The notes: a model not told the origin generated them from the letters alone. DNA of 64,000 nt from Roseiflexus sp034432635 (GCA_034432635.1 DAOUBK010000072.1:1-64000), one strand, 5' to 3'; shown: positions 33,073-42,142, counted from the stretch's first letter. A program made the numbers and translations.

Positions 33073-33288
33073 TCACACCAGGACGGCCACTTCATCGTAA
33101 CCGGCGTCGTTGATTGCGCGGATCAGGTCGTCAACCGCAACCCGCTGGTCGTGATCGACACGCACGCTCTTATCGCTCAGATTGACGACCACCTGCTGAA
33201 CTCCTGGCAGCGCGCTGACTGCTTTCGTAATAGCGTTGACGCAGTGCTGGCAGGATATGGCGGGCACGTGAAAAAGATCGCTTTTCAT
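33073..33288 (-). CDS. Heavy-metal-associated domain protein (copper chaperone-like)
   Basis: The 71-residue product is a single HMA ferredoxin-like fold. The metal site SCQHC (C-x2-C) lies at about residues 12-15, followed by AITKAVSALPGVQQVVVNLSDKSVRVDHD and a DLIRAINDAGYD end. It fits CopZ-type Cu(I) chaperones or P-type ATPase metal domains, but no copper ATPase is in the window. The ATG at 33288 has a strong GGAGGAA site. It may function alone as a metallochaperone. Confidence 0.9.
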   Translation of the reverse strand: MKSDLFHVPAISCQHCVNAITKAVSALPGVQQVVVNLSDKSVRVDHDQRVAVDDLIRAINDAGYDEVAVLV

Positions 33289-33485
33289 AACATTCCTCCG
33301 TCGTCTGATGCTGCACAGTATATGCCTCGCGCTACTCCGTGTCAACCGGCACAGGTGTGGCGAGGGCGTGTCGTGATATAATAACCGTCATTCTTGAAAC
33401 GGACGTGTGTACGACCCAATCGGACAATCGCGCAATGCTCCACGATGCCGGGAGCTGGCGATTGCGGAGTTCACGGAGTTTTCCT

Positions 33486-34949
33486 ATGCGCGCGACAGTC
33501 ACTGCTGGCGATCCACTGACGGCTGAAGCCGACCTGCTCGTGCTGGGCTTGTGGGAAGAAGAACCGCCTGTACCGCCTGTGGCGGACCTGATCGAACCGG
33601 GCGACTGGTCGGGGAAAGCCAAACAGACCCTGCTCCTCTATCCACGCGGCGTCATGCCCGCGCGGCGGGTGCTGCTCATCGGTCTTGGCAAGCGTTCCGC
33701 GCCCGATATCGACCTTCTGCGCGAGATTGCTGCAATTGCAGCGCAGCGCGCGCGCGACGTGAAGGTCGAGAAGTTTGCATGGGCGCTACCCGTCGTGCCA
33801 GAGCATACCCCCGAAACGGTTGCTGCTGCGCTGACCGAGGGCAGTATGCTTGGCAGCTATCGCTTTCTGGAATACAAGACTGATATGAAGCTGGAAGAGC
33901 GTCGTGAAATCGATGAGATAACGCTGATCACACCTCCAGACGCGGTGGAGGAAGCGACGCGCGGTATTGCCCGCGGCGGTGCCGTTGCCCGTGGCGTGAA
34001 CCTAGCGCGCGACCTGGCGAATCTTCCTCCAAATGTGCTGACACCGGCGCAACTGGCAGCGCGTGCGCGCGAACTTGCCCTCGCATTTGATCTGCCCATC
34101 ACCATCCTTGATCCAGCAGAAATGCAGGAACAGGGTTTTGGCGGCATCCTTGCCGTCGGTCAGGGTTCGGCGAACGAACCGCGCTTCATTGTGATCGAGT
34201 ATGGTGCGCACTATACCGATGCCCCTACGATCTGTCTGGTGGGGAAAGGGATGACATTCGACTCGGGGGGGATTTCGATCAAGCCTGCCGAGAATATGGA
34301 TGCCATGAAGATGGATATGAGCGGTGCAGCTGCGGTGCTCGGCGCGCTGCACGCTATCGCCGAATTGCGCCTGCCGTTGCACATCGTGGTGCTGATCGGC
34401 GCGGCGGAGAATATGCCCGGTGCATCGGCGTATCGCCCTGGCGACATTCTGAAAACCCTGAGCGGTAAGACCATCGAGGTGCTGAATACCGATGCCGAGG
34501 GGCGGATCGTGCTGGCAGACGCCCTGACCTATGCGCAACGGTACAACCCGGCAGCAATCATCGATCTCGCAACCCTGACCGGTGCAATCAGTGTGGCGCT
34601 CGGTCCGCACGCGATCGGGCTGTTCGCAAACGACGACACCCTGGCGCAGCGCCTGTTGCGTGCCGGTGAGGTTGCCGGAGAACGCGCCTGGCAACTGCCG
34701 CTGTGGCAACCCTACCGGGATATGGTGAAGAGTGAGATTGCCGATGTGCGCAACTCTGCCGGTCGGCAGGGCGGCGCAATTACGGCAGCCGCTTTCCTCA
34801 ATGCCTTCGTCGGCGAGTATCCGTGGGCGCACCTCGATATTGCCGGCACAGCCTGGACCGACTCGAAACCAAAGGCGTATCAACCGAAGGGCGCGACCGG
34901 CGTCGGTGTGCGCCTGTTGCTCCAGGCGTTGCGCGATTGGACGGGGTGA
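33486..34949 (+). CDS. pepA: Leucyl aminopeptidase (M17)
   Basis: The 487-residue M17 metallopeptidase removes N-terminal residues in the cytosol, usually as a hexamer with two metal ions. The catalytic domain shows VGKGMTFDSGGISIKPAENMDAMKMDMSGAA in pieces, GAAENMPGASAYRPGD, and the signature NTDAEGRIVLADAL. The N-terminal ~170 residues are the variable regulatory domain. The ATG at 33486 is chosen for family length and a GGAG site; 49 further upstream codons are open but unlike the family. A membrane protein gene follows 17 bp later. Confidence 0.96.
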   Translation: MRATVTAGDPLTAEADLLVLGLWEEEPPVPPVADLIEPGDWSGKAKQTLLLYPRGVMPARRVLLIGLGKRSAPDIDLLREIAAIAAQRARDVKVEKFAWALPVVPEHTPETVAAALTEGSMLGSYRFLEYKTDMKLEERREIDEITLITPPDAVEEATRGIARGGAVARGVNLARDLANLPPNVLTPAQLAARARELALAFDLPITILDPAEMQEQGFGGILAVGQGSANEPRFIVIEYGAHYTDAPTICLVGKGMTFDSGGISIKPAENMDAMKMDMSGAAAVLGALHAIAELRLPLHIVVLIGAAENMPGASAYRPGDILKTLSGKTIEVLNTDAEGRIVLADALTYAQRYNPAAIIDLATLTGAISVALGPHAIGLFANDDTLAQRLLRAGEVAGERAWQLPLWQPYRDMVKSEIADVRNSAGRQGGAITAAAFLNAFVGEYPWAHLDIAGTAWTDSKPKAYQPKGATGVGVRLLLQALRDWTG

Positions 34950-34966
34950 GCACAACGGTTCGGTGA

Positions 34967-35821
34967 ATGGCGATGAATCCTCCGCCACGCTATGATCGGA
35001 TCGTATCGCTGGTGCTGCTGGTGCTCCTCGGGCTGGCGGTCGTCTTCCTGATCGACATCAACCCGAACATTTTGCGCGCGCGATTCGGAGGCGACTTTCC
35101 GAGCATTACTGTTTCGTGGCTGCTGATCGCTTCTCTGGTGGTGATCAGCAGCACCGGAGCGGATGTGTTCATTCGCATGCATCCTCATATGCAGACGCGA
35201 TCATTGCCGGCGGTGAGTCTCGGTTTTGTGCAGATCGAACTCGCGCCAGCGTTCTGGATTCTGCCGTCGTTTGCGATCATCGCGTCGTTTGCGTTCTTCC
35301 GCCTGTTCAGCGCCAGCCTTGAAACGCTGGCATTCGTGCTGGCGCTGATCGCAGCCGGCGGGTTTCTGTTCGGTGCGCTCGTCGCCCAGCACTATTCGCT
35401 CGACCGCCGCGCCACCGTGCGGCAGGGAGCGCGCCTTGCGCTTCAGGCGATGACGCTGCTGCTGGCGTTTGGGGTGTTTAGCGCTGTGTATTATGCTCGT
35501 ATGCGCACGCTCTATTCAGCAGCGCTGATCGGCGCCAGTGCTGCATTGCTGGCGTATGCGCTGCTCTCCCAGACGCCAGCGCGCAATCTGTTCACGCTGT
35601 CGTTGCTGGTCGGATTAACCCTTGCAGAGGCGACCTGGGCGCTCAACTACTGGGCGGCATCGTTTTTGATCGGCGGTGCGTTGCTGCTGGCGCTGTTCTA
35701 TATGGCTACCGGCATTCTCCTGAGTTATCTCGAAGGGACGCTGACCAGGCGGGTGATCTGGGAGTATGGCGCCGTAGGCGGCGCTCTGGTGCTGGCAAGC
35801 GTGTATGTGACCTTCCGTTGA
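34967..35821 (+). CDS. Polytopic membrane protein of unknown function
   Basis: The protein has 284 residues with about eight predicted membrane segments and short loops. No catalytic motif is recognised. It follows pepA by 17 bp, and its stop codon overlaps the ATG of the YhfC-like gene (TGATG), so the two membrane proteins are translationally coupled and may form a complex. Confidence 0.75.
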   Translation: MAMNPPPRYDRIVSLVLLVLLGLAVVFLIDINPNILRARFGGDFPSITVSWLLIASLVVISSTGADVFIRMHPHMQTRSLPAVSLGFVQIELAPAFWILPSFAIIASFAFFRLFSASLETLAFVLALIAAGGFLFGALVAQHYSLDRRATVRQGARLALQAMTLLLAFGVFSAVYYARMRTLYSAALIGASAALLAYALLSQTPARNLFTLSLLVGLTLAEATWALNYWAASFLIGGALLLALFYMATGILLSYLEGTLTRRVIWEYGAVGGALVLASVYVTFR

Positions 35822-36651
35822 TGGAGCCTGTTTTCCAGATAAGCGCAGGACGGATTGCCACTACGCTTGCTGCAATCCTGTTCGAGGCGCTGTTTCCGCT
35901 TGTAGCCGCATGGTTCGTCGGACGCAGACTGCAGGTTTCCTGGCGCTACTTTGCTTATGGCGCCGTGATCTTTCTGATCTTCCAGTTGATCACCCGCGTT
36001 CCGCTGGTTGTCGTGCTTCAGGGGGTGGTGACGCCATATGTGGAGGTGTCCCGCGCATTGATGTTCGGCTGGCTGGTCGCACTGGCGCTGACTGCCGGGC
36101 TTGCGGAGGAGATCGGGCGTTATATCGGGTATCGCTGGCTGTTTCGTGAGGAAAAGACCTGGTCGCGCGCCGTGATGTACGGGCTGGGGCACGGCGGCTT
36201 TGAGTCGATGGTGCTGGTCGGCGGTCTGACGCTGCTGGGATTGATCAATCTGCTGGCGCTGAGCAGTGTTGATCTGGCAACGTTGCCATTGACCGATGAG
36301 CAACGGGAACTGGCGCGGCAGCAATTGGCAGCGGTCGCTGCCCAACCTGACTGGGTGCCGCTGGCAGGGGCGTGGGAGCGTCTCTGGACGTTGCCGTTCC
36401 ACGTGGCGCTGTCGGTTATCGTGTTGCAGGTTTTTCGGCGCGGGCAGATGGGGTGGCTCTGGCTGGCGATTACACTGCATACGCTGGTGAACCTGATTGC
36501 CGTGGGTATAGCGCCGGCGCTCGCGTTGCAGGGAACGGCGGCGATCCTGATCCCGGAAGTCGTTGTGATGTTTGCAGGGATTGCAGGATTATGGGTGATC
36601 TGGCGACTACGCGAGGATGCGGGGCGCCGGCGCGGGATGGAGGCGTCCTGA
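35821..36651 (+). CDS. YhfC-type putative intramembrane metalloprotease
   Basis: The protein has 276 residues and about eight membrane helices. The conserved core GLAEEIGRYIGYRW, then YGLGHGGFESM, matches the YhfC family, glutamic-type intramembrane proteases related to the CPBP/PrsW group. The tandem Glu pair and the His/Glu in GHGGFE are the likely catalytic residues. Start and stop are shared with the preceding membrane gene. The substrate is unknown; families of this kind cleave membrane-bound regulators or modify lipoproteins. Confidence 0.85.
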   Translation: MEPVFQISAGRIATTLAAILFEALFPLVAAWFVGRRLQVSWRYFAYGAVIFLIFQLITRVPLVVVLQGVVTPYVEVSRALMFGWLVALALTAGLAEEIGRYIGYRWLFREEKTWSRAVMYGLGHGGFESMVLVGGLTLLGLINLLALSSVDLATLPLTDEQRELARQQLAAVAAQPDWVPLAGAWERLWTLPFHVALSVIVLQVFRRGQMGWLWLAITLHTLVNLIAVGIAPALALQGTAAILIPEVVVMFAGIAGLWVIWRLREDAGRRRGMEAS

Positions 36652-36677
36652 ACCGGAACCCGTAAACCGGCAGCGCG

Positions 36678-37673
36678 CTACATCAGTGCAACGAACTGTT
36701 GCGCCTGGACATCGCCTGGCGCGATCAGTCGTTTTTGCTCGATCAGCGAGATGAACAACGTAGTCAACTCCGGATCCCACTGAATGCCACTCCGGGCGTG
36801 GAGGCGCTGCACAGCCCGTTCAGGCGTCAATGCGCGACGGTACGGGCGATCGGTGGTCATAGCGTCATAGGCATCAACGATAGCGATAATACGTGCGCCA
36901 AGCGGTATCTCTTCGCCGCGTAAGCCATGTGGATAGCCGCTGCCGTCCCAATGTTCGTGGTGCCCGCGCACAATCGGCGCAACATCTCGGGCGAAGCGCA
37001 GCGGTGCAATAATGCGCGCGCCGTATTCGGGATGTTGCTTGACCTGCGCATACTCCTCCGGCGTCAACGGCGCCGGCTTTTGCAAGATACTGTCCGCCAC
37101 ACCAATTTTGCCGATGTCGTGCAACAGTCCGCCCCGCCATACCGCACGGCTGGCTTCGGCGTCCAGACCGGCGGCGATTGCGAGTTGTTCGCCATAGTGC
37201 GCCAGCCGCCACAGGTGTCCCTCGGTGTACATATCTTTTGCCTCGACTGCCAGCGCCAGTGCGATGATGACACTCTCGGTCCGCTCGAGCTGGTCGGTCA
37301 GGCGTTTGGTGCGGAGTTGTGACTGAATACGGGCACGGAGCAGGCGCTCATCGAACGGTTTGGTCAGAAAGTCGTCGGCGCCGGCTTCGATGCCGTGCCA
37401 GCGATGCTCCGGCGAGTCGAGAACGGTCAGCATGGTGATCGGGATCAGCGCCGTGCGCGGATCGTGTTTCAACCGGCGGCAAACCTCGAAGCCATCAATG
37501 TCCGGCATCGTCACATCGAGCAACACCAGGTCTGGCTGTTTCTCCAGCGTCAGGGCTAACGCCTCACGCCCATTGCGCGCCGCCAGTGCGGTGTATCCCT
37601 CAGCTTCGACAAAGCGAATAATTGCTTCACGCATCGCCTGATTATCGTCTGCTATCAGGATTTGTGCCGCCAC
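36678..37673 (-). CDS. Response regulator with HD-GYP phosphodiesterase domain
   Basis: The protein has 331 residues. A receiver domain (about 1-120; LIADDN, phospho-acceptor in LVLLDVTMPDIDG, FLTKPF) is joined by a short coiled coil to an HD-GYP domain. It has all the signature residues: LLHDIGKIG, HPEYGARI, and the HHEHWDGSGYPHGL GYP loop. It is predicted to hydrolyse cyclic di-GMP when phosphorylated. The start is taken as the GTG at 37673, which has AAGGA upstream and begins just before the receiver fold; 36 upstream open codons look non-native. No sensor kinase is adjacent. Confidence 0.93.
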   Translation of the reverse strand: MAAQILIADDNQAMREAIIRFVEAEGYTALAARNGREALALTLEKQPDLVLLDVTMPDIDGFEVCRRLKHDPRTALIPITMLTVLDSPEHRWHGIEAGADDFLTKPFDERLLRARIQSQLRTKRLTDQLERTESVIIALALAVEAKDMYTEGHLWRLAHYGEQLAIAAGLDAEASRAVWRGGLLHDIGKIGVADSILQKPAPLTPEEYAQVKQHPEYGARIIAPLRFARDVAPIVRGHHEHWDGSGYPHGLRGEEIPLGARIIAIVDAYDAMTTDRPYRRALTPERAVQRLHARSGIQWDPELTTLFISLIEQKRLIAPGDVQAQQFVALM

Positions 37674-37948
37674 TGCTCGTTCCTTCTCGTGGCAAGACGT
37701 TGTGCTGCTGTGAGTCCTATCGCTCGCGCCTAGAGCACGGAAGAGAAGTCCTGCTGTACCAGGCCATATAGTACAATACATTTTCAGTTCTACTGTCGGA
37801 TGGTGCTTTGATATGGCATGACAGTTTTGTCACAGAACACCGGTATGCTGGATGACAAACGTTCGCCGCGCCATGCAGATCGTTCTATATAAAATAATCG
37901 TGAGTGATTGCCCGAAAGATTCTGCCGTGAAAGGAAGCAGGAACCACC

Positions 37949-39124
37949 ATGCAGTACAACTTCGATCAGGTCGTCGATCGCCGCCGCACCGGAAGCATCA
38001 AGTGGAAGTTCTACGGTGACGATGTGCTGCCCATGTGGGTGGCGGATATGGACTTTCCGCCGCCTCCGCCAATCCTCGCGGCGCTCCACGCGCGTGTCGA
38101 GGTCGGGGATTTCGGGTATGAACTGCCATCCCCGGCGCTGGGTGAACGCATCTGCGAGCGCCTGCAACGCCGTTACAACTGGAGTGTGACGCCGGATCAG
38201 ATTGTGTACATCCCCAGTCTGGTCACCGGTCTCAACGCTGTCTGCCGGGCAATCGGCGAACCAAGCGATGGGGTGCTGGTTCAGACGCCGGTCTACCCGC
38301 CGTTCCTCACAGCGCCCACAAATCAGGGGCGTGTGACACAGATGGCGGAACTGGAGGTAGTTCCCAACGGACGCACGTTCGGCTATCGCGTTGACTATGA
38401 TCGCATGAATGCCACAGTGACCGACCGCACGCGCCTTTTTATTCTGTGTAACCCGCATAATCCCACCGGCGAAGCGTACAGCCGCGAGGAGTTGCTACGG
38501 ATGGCAGAGTTCTGTGAGCGGCACGACCTGATCATCTGCTCTGATGAGATCCACTGCGATCTGCTCCTCGGCGGTACGCGCCACATTCCGATTGCCACCC
38601 TGGCGCCCGACATCGCCGAACGAACCATCACCCTGATGGCGCCGAGCAAAACGTTCAACATCCCCGGCTTGAAAGCCAGTTTTGCCATCGTCACCAACCC
38701 GACGTTGCGCAAACGTCTGATGACCGCAATGGAGGGCATTGTTCCCGGGCTCAACTCGTTTGCGCTGGCAGCAATGGAGGTTGCCTATCGCGATTGCGAC
38801 GACTGGCTGGAGGCACTTCTCGCCTACCTCACTGGGAATCGCACGGTCGTGATGGAGTTCGTGACGAACTATATGCCGTGGATCAGAACGACGGTGCCGC
38901 AGGCGACGTACCTAGCATGGTTCGACTGTCGTAACGCTGGCATCGAGGGCAATCCGTATGCGTTTTTCCGACGTGAGGCGAAGGTGGCGCTGAACGACGG
39001 GATACCATTCGGCGCCGGCGGTGAGGGGTTCGTGCGACTCAACTTCGGGTGCCCGCGCACGCTGCTGCTGGAAGGACTCGAGCGGATGAAGGCGGCGCTG
39101 GAACGGATGGACAGGAACCGGTAG
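37949..39124 (+). CDS. patB: MalY/PatB-family PLP C-S lyase (cystathionine beta-lyase-like aminotransferase)
   Basis: The protein has 391 residues, fold type I PLP. Hallmarks of the MalY/PatB branch are the N-terminal RRTGSIKWKFYGDDVLPMWVADMDF in pieces, NPHNPTGEAYSREEL, the SDEIHCDL strand and the PLP-binding Lys in APSKTFNIPGLK. This group cleaves cystathionine or cysteine C-S bonds, giving homocysteine or H2S plus pyruvate. An AAGGAAGCAGGA ribosome site precedes the ATG. It sits near, though not within, the sulfur gene island further right. A transaminase function cannot be excluded. Confidence 0.92.
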   Translation: MQYNFDQVVDRRRTGSIKWKFYGDDVLPMWVADMDFPPPPPILAALHARVEVGDFGYELPSPALGERICERLQRRYNWSVTPDQIVYIPSLVTGLNAVCRAIGEPSDGVLVQTPVYPPFLTAPTNQGRVTQMAELEVVPNGRTFGYRVDYDRMNATVTDRTRLFILCNPHNPTGEAYSREELLRMAEFCERHDLIICSDEIHCDLLLGGTRHIPIATLAPDIAERTITLMAPSKTFNIPGLKASFAIVTNPTLRKRLMTAMEGIVPGLNSFALAAMEVAYRDCDDWLEALLAYLTGNRTVVMEFVTNYMPWIRTTVPQATYLAWFDCRNAGIEGNPYAFFRREAKVALNDGIPFGAGGEGFVRLNFGCPRTLLLEGLERMKAALERMDRNR

Positions 39125-39357
39125 GCTTGCAGCCGATGAGGAGCGGGGAATGGTGGAGCGGACCATACAGAGCGTTCTCCCACTGTGTCCTGCCTCTGCC
39201 GGGTTGTGTCGCTGCATGGGAGCGCGGGCATCGTGCCTCTGGTTCTCCTACGCGAGCAGAACGCCTGCGCTCCGGGCAAACAGCGCAGATTCGGAACGAA
39301 CACCGGTATACGGTGCAGACTGGTATTCCAGAACCTGACATAACGCATCTTTTTTCC
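39125..39357. other. Intergenic stretch before the pterin genes
   Basis: I see no gene or clear RNA motif here. A pyrimidine run (TTTTTTCC) precedes the promoter at 39358. Confidence 0.5.
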
Positions 39358-39402
39358 TTGACAGAGCCGGTGTCAGGCGTGTATTGTTTATACAGGCGCC
39401 TG
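39358..39402 (+). promoter_or_regulatory. Promoter of the pterin synthase gene with palindrome at the start site
   Basis: TTGACA (39358-39363), an 18-bp spacer and TATTGT (39382-39387) are followed by the perfect palindrome CAGGCGCCTG (39393-39402) at the expected transcription start, a possible repressor site. The leader to the ATG is about 147 nt. Confidence 0.6.
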
Positions 39403-39540
39403 AACAAGAGGAACTGCATCAGTCCTTCCCTGGCCCAACCCACTTCCCGAACGAAAAGCGAATTAGCTGGCGCGCTTCGCCCACCGCGCTGGGTGTGCGT
39501 CTGCGCGCCAGACATCATTTTGAAGAGGAGACATCCAGAT

Positions 39541-40368
39541 ATGGTGTACGCTACCCGCCGATTCGAGTTTTCCGCTGCCCATCGCTACTGGCGATCCGAC
39601 TGGAGCGCCGAAGAGAATGCGCGCGTCTTCGGACCGTGCGCCTATCCGTATGGTCATGGGCACAACTATACCCTCGATGTCACCATTACCGGCGAACTCG
39701 ATCCGCGTACCGGTATGGTGATGAACATGACCGAACTCAAATCGCTGGTATCGGAGGTGCTGAGCGAATTCGACCATAAGCATCTGAACGAAGATACGCC
39801 CTACTTCCGCGATCAGCTCCCCACGACCGAGAACATTGTGCGAGTGCTGTGGCGGTTGATCGCGGCTCGTCTGCCGGCTACGGCACGGCTGGCGCGTCTG
39901 CGCCTGTACGAGACCAGTGACCTGTGGTCTGAATACGACGGCGCCGATGAGACGACCTTTGCGCGGGTCTACACATTCTCGGCGGCACATCGATTACACT
40001 CGCCGCACCTCTCCGATGAAGAGAACCTGGCAATCTACGGCAAGTGCAACAATCCGAATGGACACGGTCATACGTATACACTCGAGGTGAGCGTCGCCGG
40101 TCCGCTCGATCCTGACACGGGCATGGTGATCGACCTGGCAACGATGGATCGCACCGTGCGCAGTGTTCTCGACCGGCTCGACTACCGGCATCTCGACCGC
40201 GAAATTGCTGCTTTCGCCACGAAACCCTCCACGGCGGAGAATATCGTGATCTACCTGTGGGATGAACTTGCGCCGTGTCTTGAAGGGCGGTTGCGCCATC
40301 TCAGGTTGTGGGAAACGCGCAAGAATGTGTTCGAGTATACCGGTCCCGACGCTCACCATCATATGTGA
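39541..40368 (+). CDS. Tandem (two-domain) 6-pyruvoyl-tetrahydropterin synthase
   Basis: The 275-residue protein contains two complete PTPS folds in one chain (1-134 and 138-270). Zinc His residues are H14/H39/H41 and H150/H175/H177. The catalytic Cys is C33 in domain 1 and C169 in domain 2, both spaced C-x5-HGH as in animal PTPS rather than C-x3-HGH of QueD. Domain 1 keeps the Asp-His pair of the triad (D78-H79, FDHKHLN). Domain 2 has D214-Y215 (LDYRHLD), so its triad is incomplete. Most PTPS chains are a single domain. The ATG at 39541 follows GAGGAGA. folE lies downstream, fitting conversion of dihydroneopterin triphosphate. Confidence 0.93.
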   Translation: MVYATRRFEFSAAHRYWRSDWSAEENARVFGPCAYPYGHGHNYTLDVTITGELDPRTGMVMNMTELKSLVSEVLSEFDHKHLNEDTPYFRDQLPTTENIVRVLWRLIAARLPATARLARLRLYETSDLWSEYDGADETTFARVYTFSAAHRLHSPHLSDEENLAIYGKCNNPNGHGHTYTLEVSVAGPLDPDTGMVIDLATMDRTVRSVLDRLDYRHLDREIAAFATKPSTAENIVIYLWDELAPCLEGRLRHLRLWETRKNVFEYTGPDAHHHM

Positions 40369-40372
40369 CGAT

Positions 40373-40397
40373 GCCTGCTTCCCCGCCGGAAGCAGGC
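40373..40397 (+). terminator. Perfect 10-bp hairpin after the pterin synthase gene
   Basis: GCCTGCTTCC (40373-40382), a 5-nt loop and GGAAGCAGGC (40388-40397) start 4 bp after the stop codon. It has no U-tract, so termination is likely but not certain. Confidence 0.55.
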
Positions 40398-40555
40398 GAC
40401 AACGCGCATTCGAGATACGCGCGGATGTTGGCGGTGTGCGATGCCGGTGACAGCAGAGCAATCCTGCAACCAAATGGCTTGCTGCGCTGCGATGACGACA
40501 CCACCCACAGCGCCTGATCACGAGTCGCTGTTGAAAAGAATGGAGACCTGGTCCC

Positions 40556-41242
40556 ATGGCATTTCGTAACAGCACAAATGGAAATGGTTATCGTACTGAC
40601 CACGCCCTTGCAGACGACGTTGGACAGGAATACGAAACGCTCATCGTTCAGGGGCGCGGCAAACTCGAAGGAGTGAGTTACCATTCCGATCCGGCAATCG
40701 AGGACGCGGTGCGCGTCATTCTGAAACAGATCGGCGAAAACCCCGAACGCGAAGGGTTGCTGAAAACCCCGTCGCGCGTAGCCAAAATGTATGCCGAACT
40801 GACTGCCGGTTACCATATCGATCCCGACGCGCTGATCAATGACGCAATCTTCAGTGTGGGTTACGATGAAATGGTGCTGGTCAAGAACATCGAGTTCTCT
40901 AGCCTGTGCGAGCATCATATGCTGCCCTTCATGGGGCGGGTGCACGTCGCGTACATTCCCAACGGCAAAGTGGTGGGGTTGAGCAAAATTCCGCGCATTG
41001 TTGAGATGTTCGCGCGACGCCTGCAGGTGCAGGAGCGCATGACCGTGCAGATCGCTGATTTCATCGATCAACGCCTCGATCCGCTGGGCGTCGCAGTCGT
41101 CGCTGAAGGTGTTCATATGTGCGCTGTAATGCGCGGCGTGAAAAAAGCCGGCGCGACTATGGTCACATCGGCAATGCGTGGTGTGTTTCGCGACGATCCC
41201 AAGACGCGCAGCGAATTCATGGCGCATATCGAGCGCGCCTGA
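40556..41242 (+). CDS. folE: GTP cyclohydrolase I
   Basis: The 228-residue enzyme converts GTP to 7,8-dihydroneopterin triphosphate, the entry to folate and biopterin. The zinc site is C118 with H120/H121 in LCEHHMLPF, and the second Cys lies in GVHMCAVMRG. ENPEREGLLKTPSRVAKMY and GLSKIPRIVEMFARRLQVQERMT (in pieces) are the family signature. The ATG is preceded by GGAGA. Its product is the substrate of the PTPS encoded just upstream, and a possible sepiapterin-reductase-like enzyme follows. Confidence 0.97.
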   Translation: MAFRNSTNGNGYRTDHALADDVGQEYETLIVQGRGKLEGVSYHSDPAIEDAVRVILKQIGENPEREGLLKTPSRVAKMYAELTAGYHIDPDALINDAIFSVGYDEMVLVKNIEFSSLCEHHMLPFMGRVHVAYIPNGKVVGLSKIPRIVEMFARRLQVQERMTVQIADFIDQRLDPLGVAVVAEGVHMCAVMRGVKKAGATMVTSAMRGVFRDDPKTRSEFMAHIERA

Positions 41243-41277
41243 TCGTAGTACCGTGGACGTAGCCCAGCGACACCGGC

Positions 41278-41300
41278 GGGACGGGGATCAGACCCGTCCC
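41278..41300 (+). terminator. Hairpin downstream of folE
   Basis: GGGACGGG (41278-41285), a 7-nt loop and CCCGTCCC (41293-41300) form a perfect 8-bp GC-rich stem without a U-tract. Confidence 0.45.
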
Positions 41301-41340
41301 GATGGCAGAACGAAGAGCAGCCTTTAGGATTATATCCGGT

Positions 41341-41378
41341 GGGCAGGCGAAAGCATTGTCTTCGCCTACCCCGGCAGG
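41341..41378. repeat. Imperfect palindromic interspersed repeat, copy 3
   Basis: GGGCAGGCGAAAGCA, then TTGTCTTCGCCTACCCCGG and CAGG, shares arms and centre with the copies at 8025 and 15049. It lies 12 bp before the next gene start. Confidence 0.6.
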
Positions 41379-41390
41379 ATTTTTCGGAAC

Positions 41391-42104
41391 ATGACGTCGA
41401 GCGTCCTGAAAAGTATCGTCATCACTGGCGCGAGTCGCGGTATCGGTCGAGCGACAGCGCTGGCGCTTGCCGCGCCCGGTACACTGATAACGCTGGCAGC
41501 CCGCTCGGTCGATCCGCTGGAAGAGGTGGCGGCAGCAGTTCGCGCTGCCGGATCAACCGCCGTGGTCGCGCCGTGCGACGTGACCATCGAAGAAGAGGTG
41601 CAACGCCTGACGGCACAGGCAGCCGACGCCACCGGACGGATCGACCTGTTTGTGCACAGCGTTGGCGGCGCTCTGGTTGCGCCGGTGACGCAGGTTGCCC
41701 GCGCCGATTGGGACGAACAATTGCGCATTCATCTCACTAGCCTCTTTCTTGTCTGCAAGCATGCGACGCCGCTGATGCACGGCGGCGGGTTGCTGGTGTA
41801 CGTTGCCTCGGTGGCGGCGCGTCAGGTCTTCCCTGGCTGGTCTGCCTATTGCGCAGCCAAGCATGGCGCACTGGGGCTGCTCGGCGCAGTACGCGAAGAA
41901 CTGCGTTCGTATGGGGTGCGGGTAACGGCGCTGATGCCGGCTGCCACCGATACCGGCTTGTGGAATGATATTCCCGGCGACTGGAATCGCGCGGCAATGC
42001 TCCAACCGGCTAACGTTGCTGCGGCTATCGCCAGCCTGGAAGCCTGCCCGCTGCACGTCACCGTCGAAGAACTGGTGATTGGCCATGCGGCAGGGCGACT
42101 ATAG
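41391..42104 (+). CDS. Short-chain dehydrogenase/reductase
   Basis: The 237-residue Rossmann SDR has cofactor motif TGASRGIGRA near the N terminus, the structural N/S-x-GG segment (SVGGAL), catalytic Ser in YVASVAARQ and the YCAAK active-site Tyr/Lys. It is NADP- or NAD-dependent; the Arg after the glycine motif favours NADP(H). The substrate is not readable from sequence. Its position after PTPS and GTP cyclohydrolase I makes a pterin reductase (sepiapterin-reductase-like) a testable idea, weakened by a hairpin and repeat between it and folE. Confidence 0.88.
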   Translation: MTSSVLKSIVITGASRGIGRATALALAAPGTLITLAARSVDPLEEVAAAVRAAGSTAVVAPCDVTIEEEVQRLTAQAADATGRIDLFVHSVGGALVAPVTQVARADWDEQLRIHLTSLFLVCKHATPLMHGGGLLVYVASVAARQVFPGWSAYCAAKHGALGLLGAVREELRSYGVRVTALMPAATDTGLWNDIPGDWNRAAMLQPANVAAAIASLEACPLHVTVEELVIGHAAGRL

Positions 42105-42142
42105 AGCTGTTCGTTCAATATTCACACTTTCTTCTGTTTTTA

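Noticed and set aside
39049..39540. Longer start for the tandem PTPS, and 5' overlap with patB
   Set aside because: The extra 164 codons overlap patB and the promoter at 39358. GAGGAGA marks the ATG at 39541, where the family fold begins.
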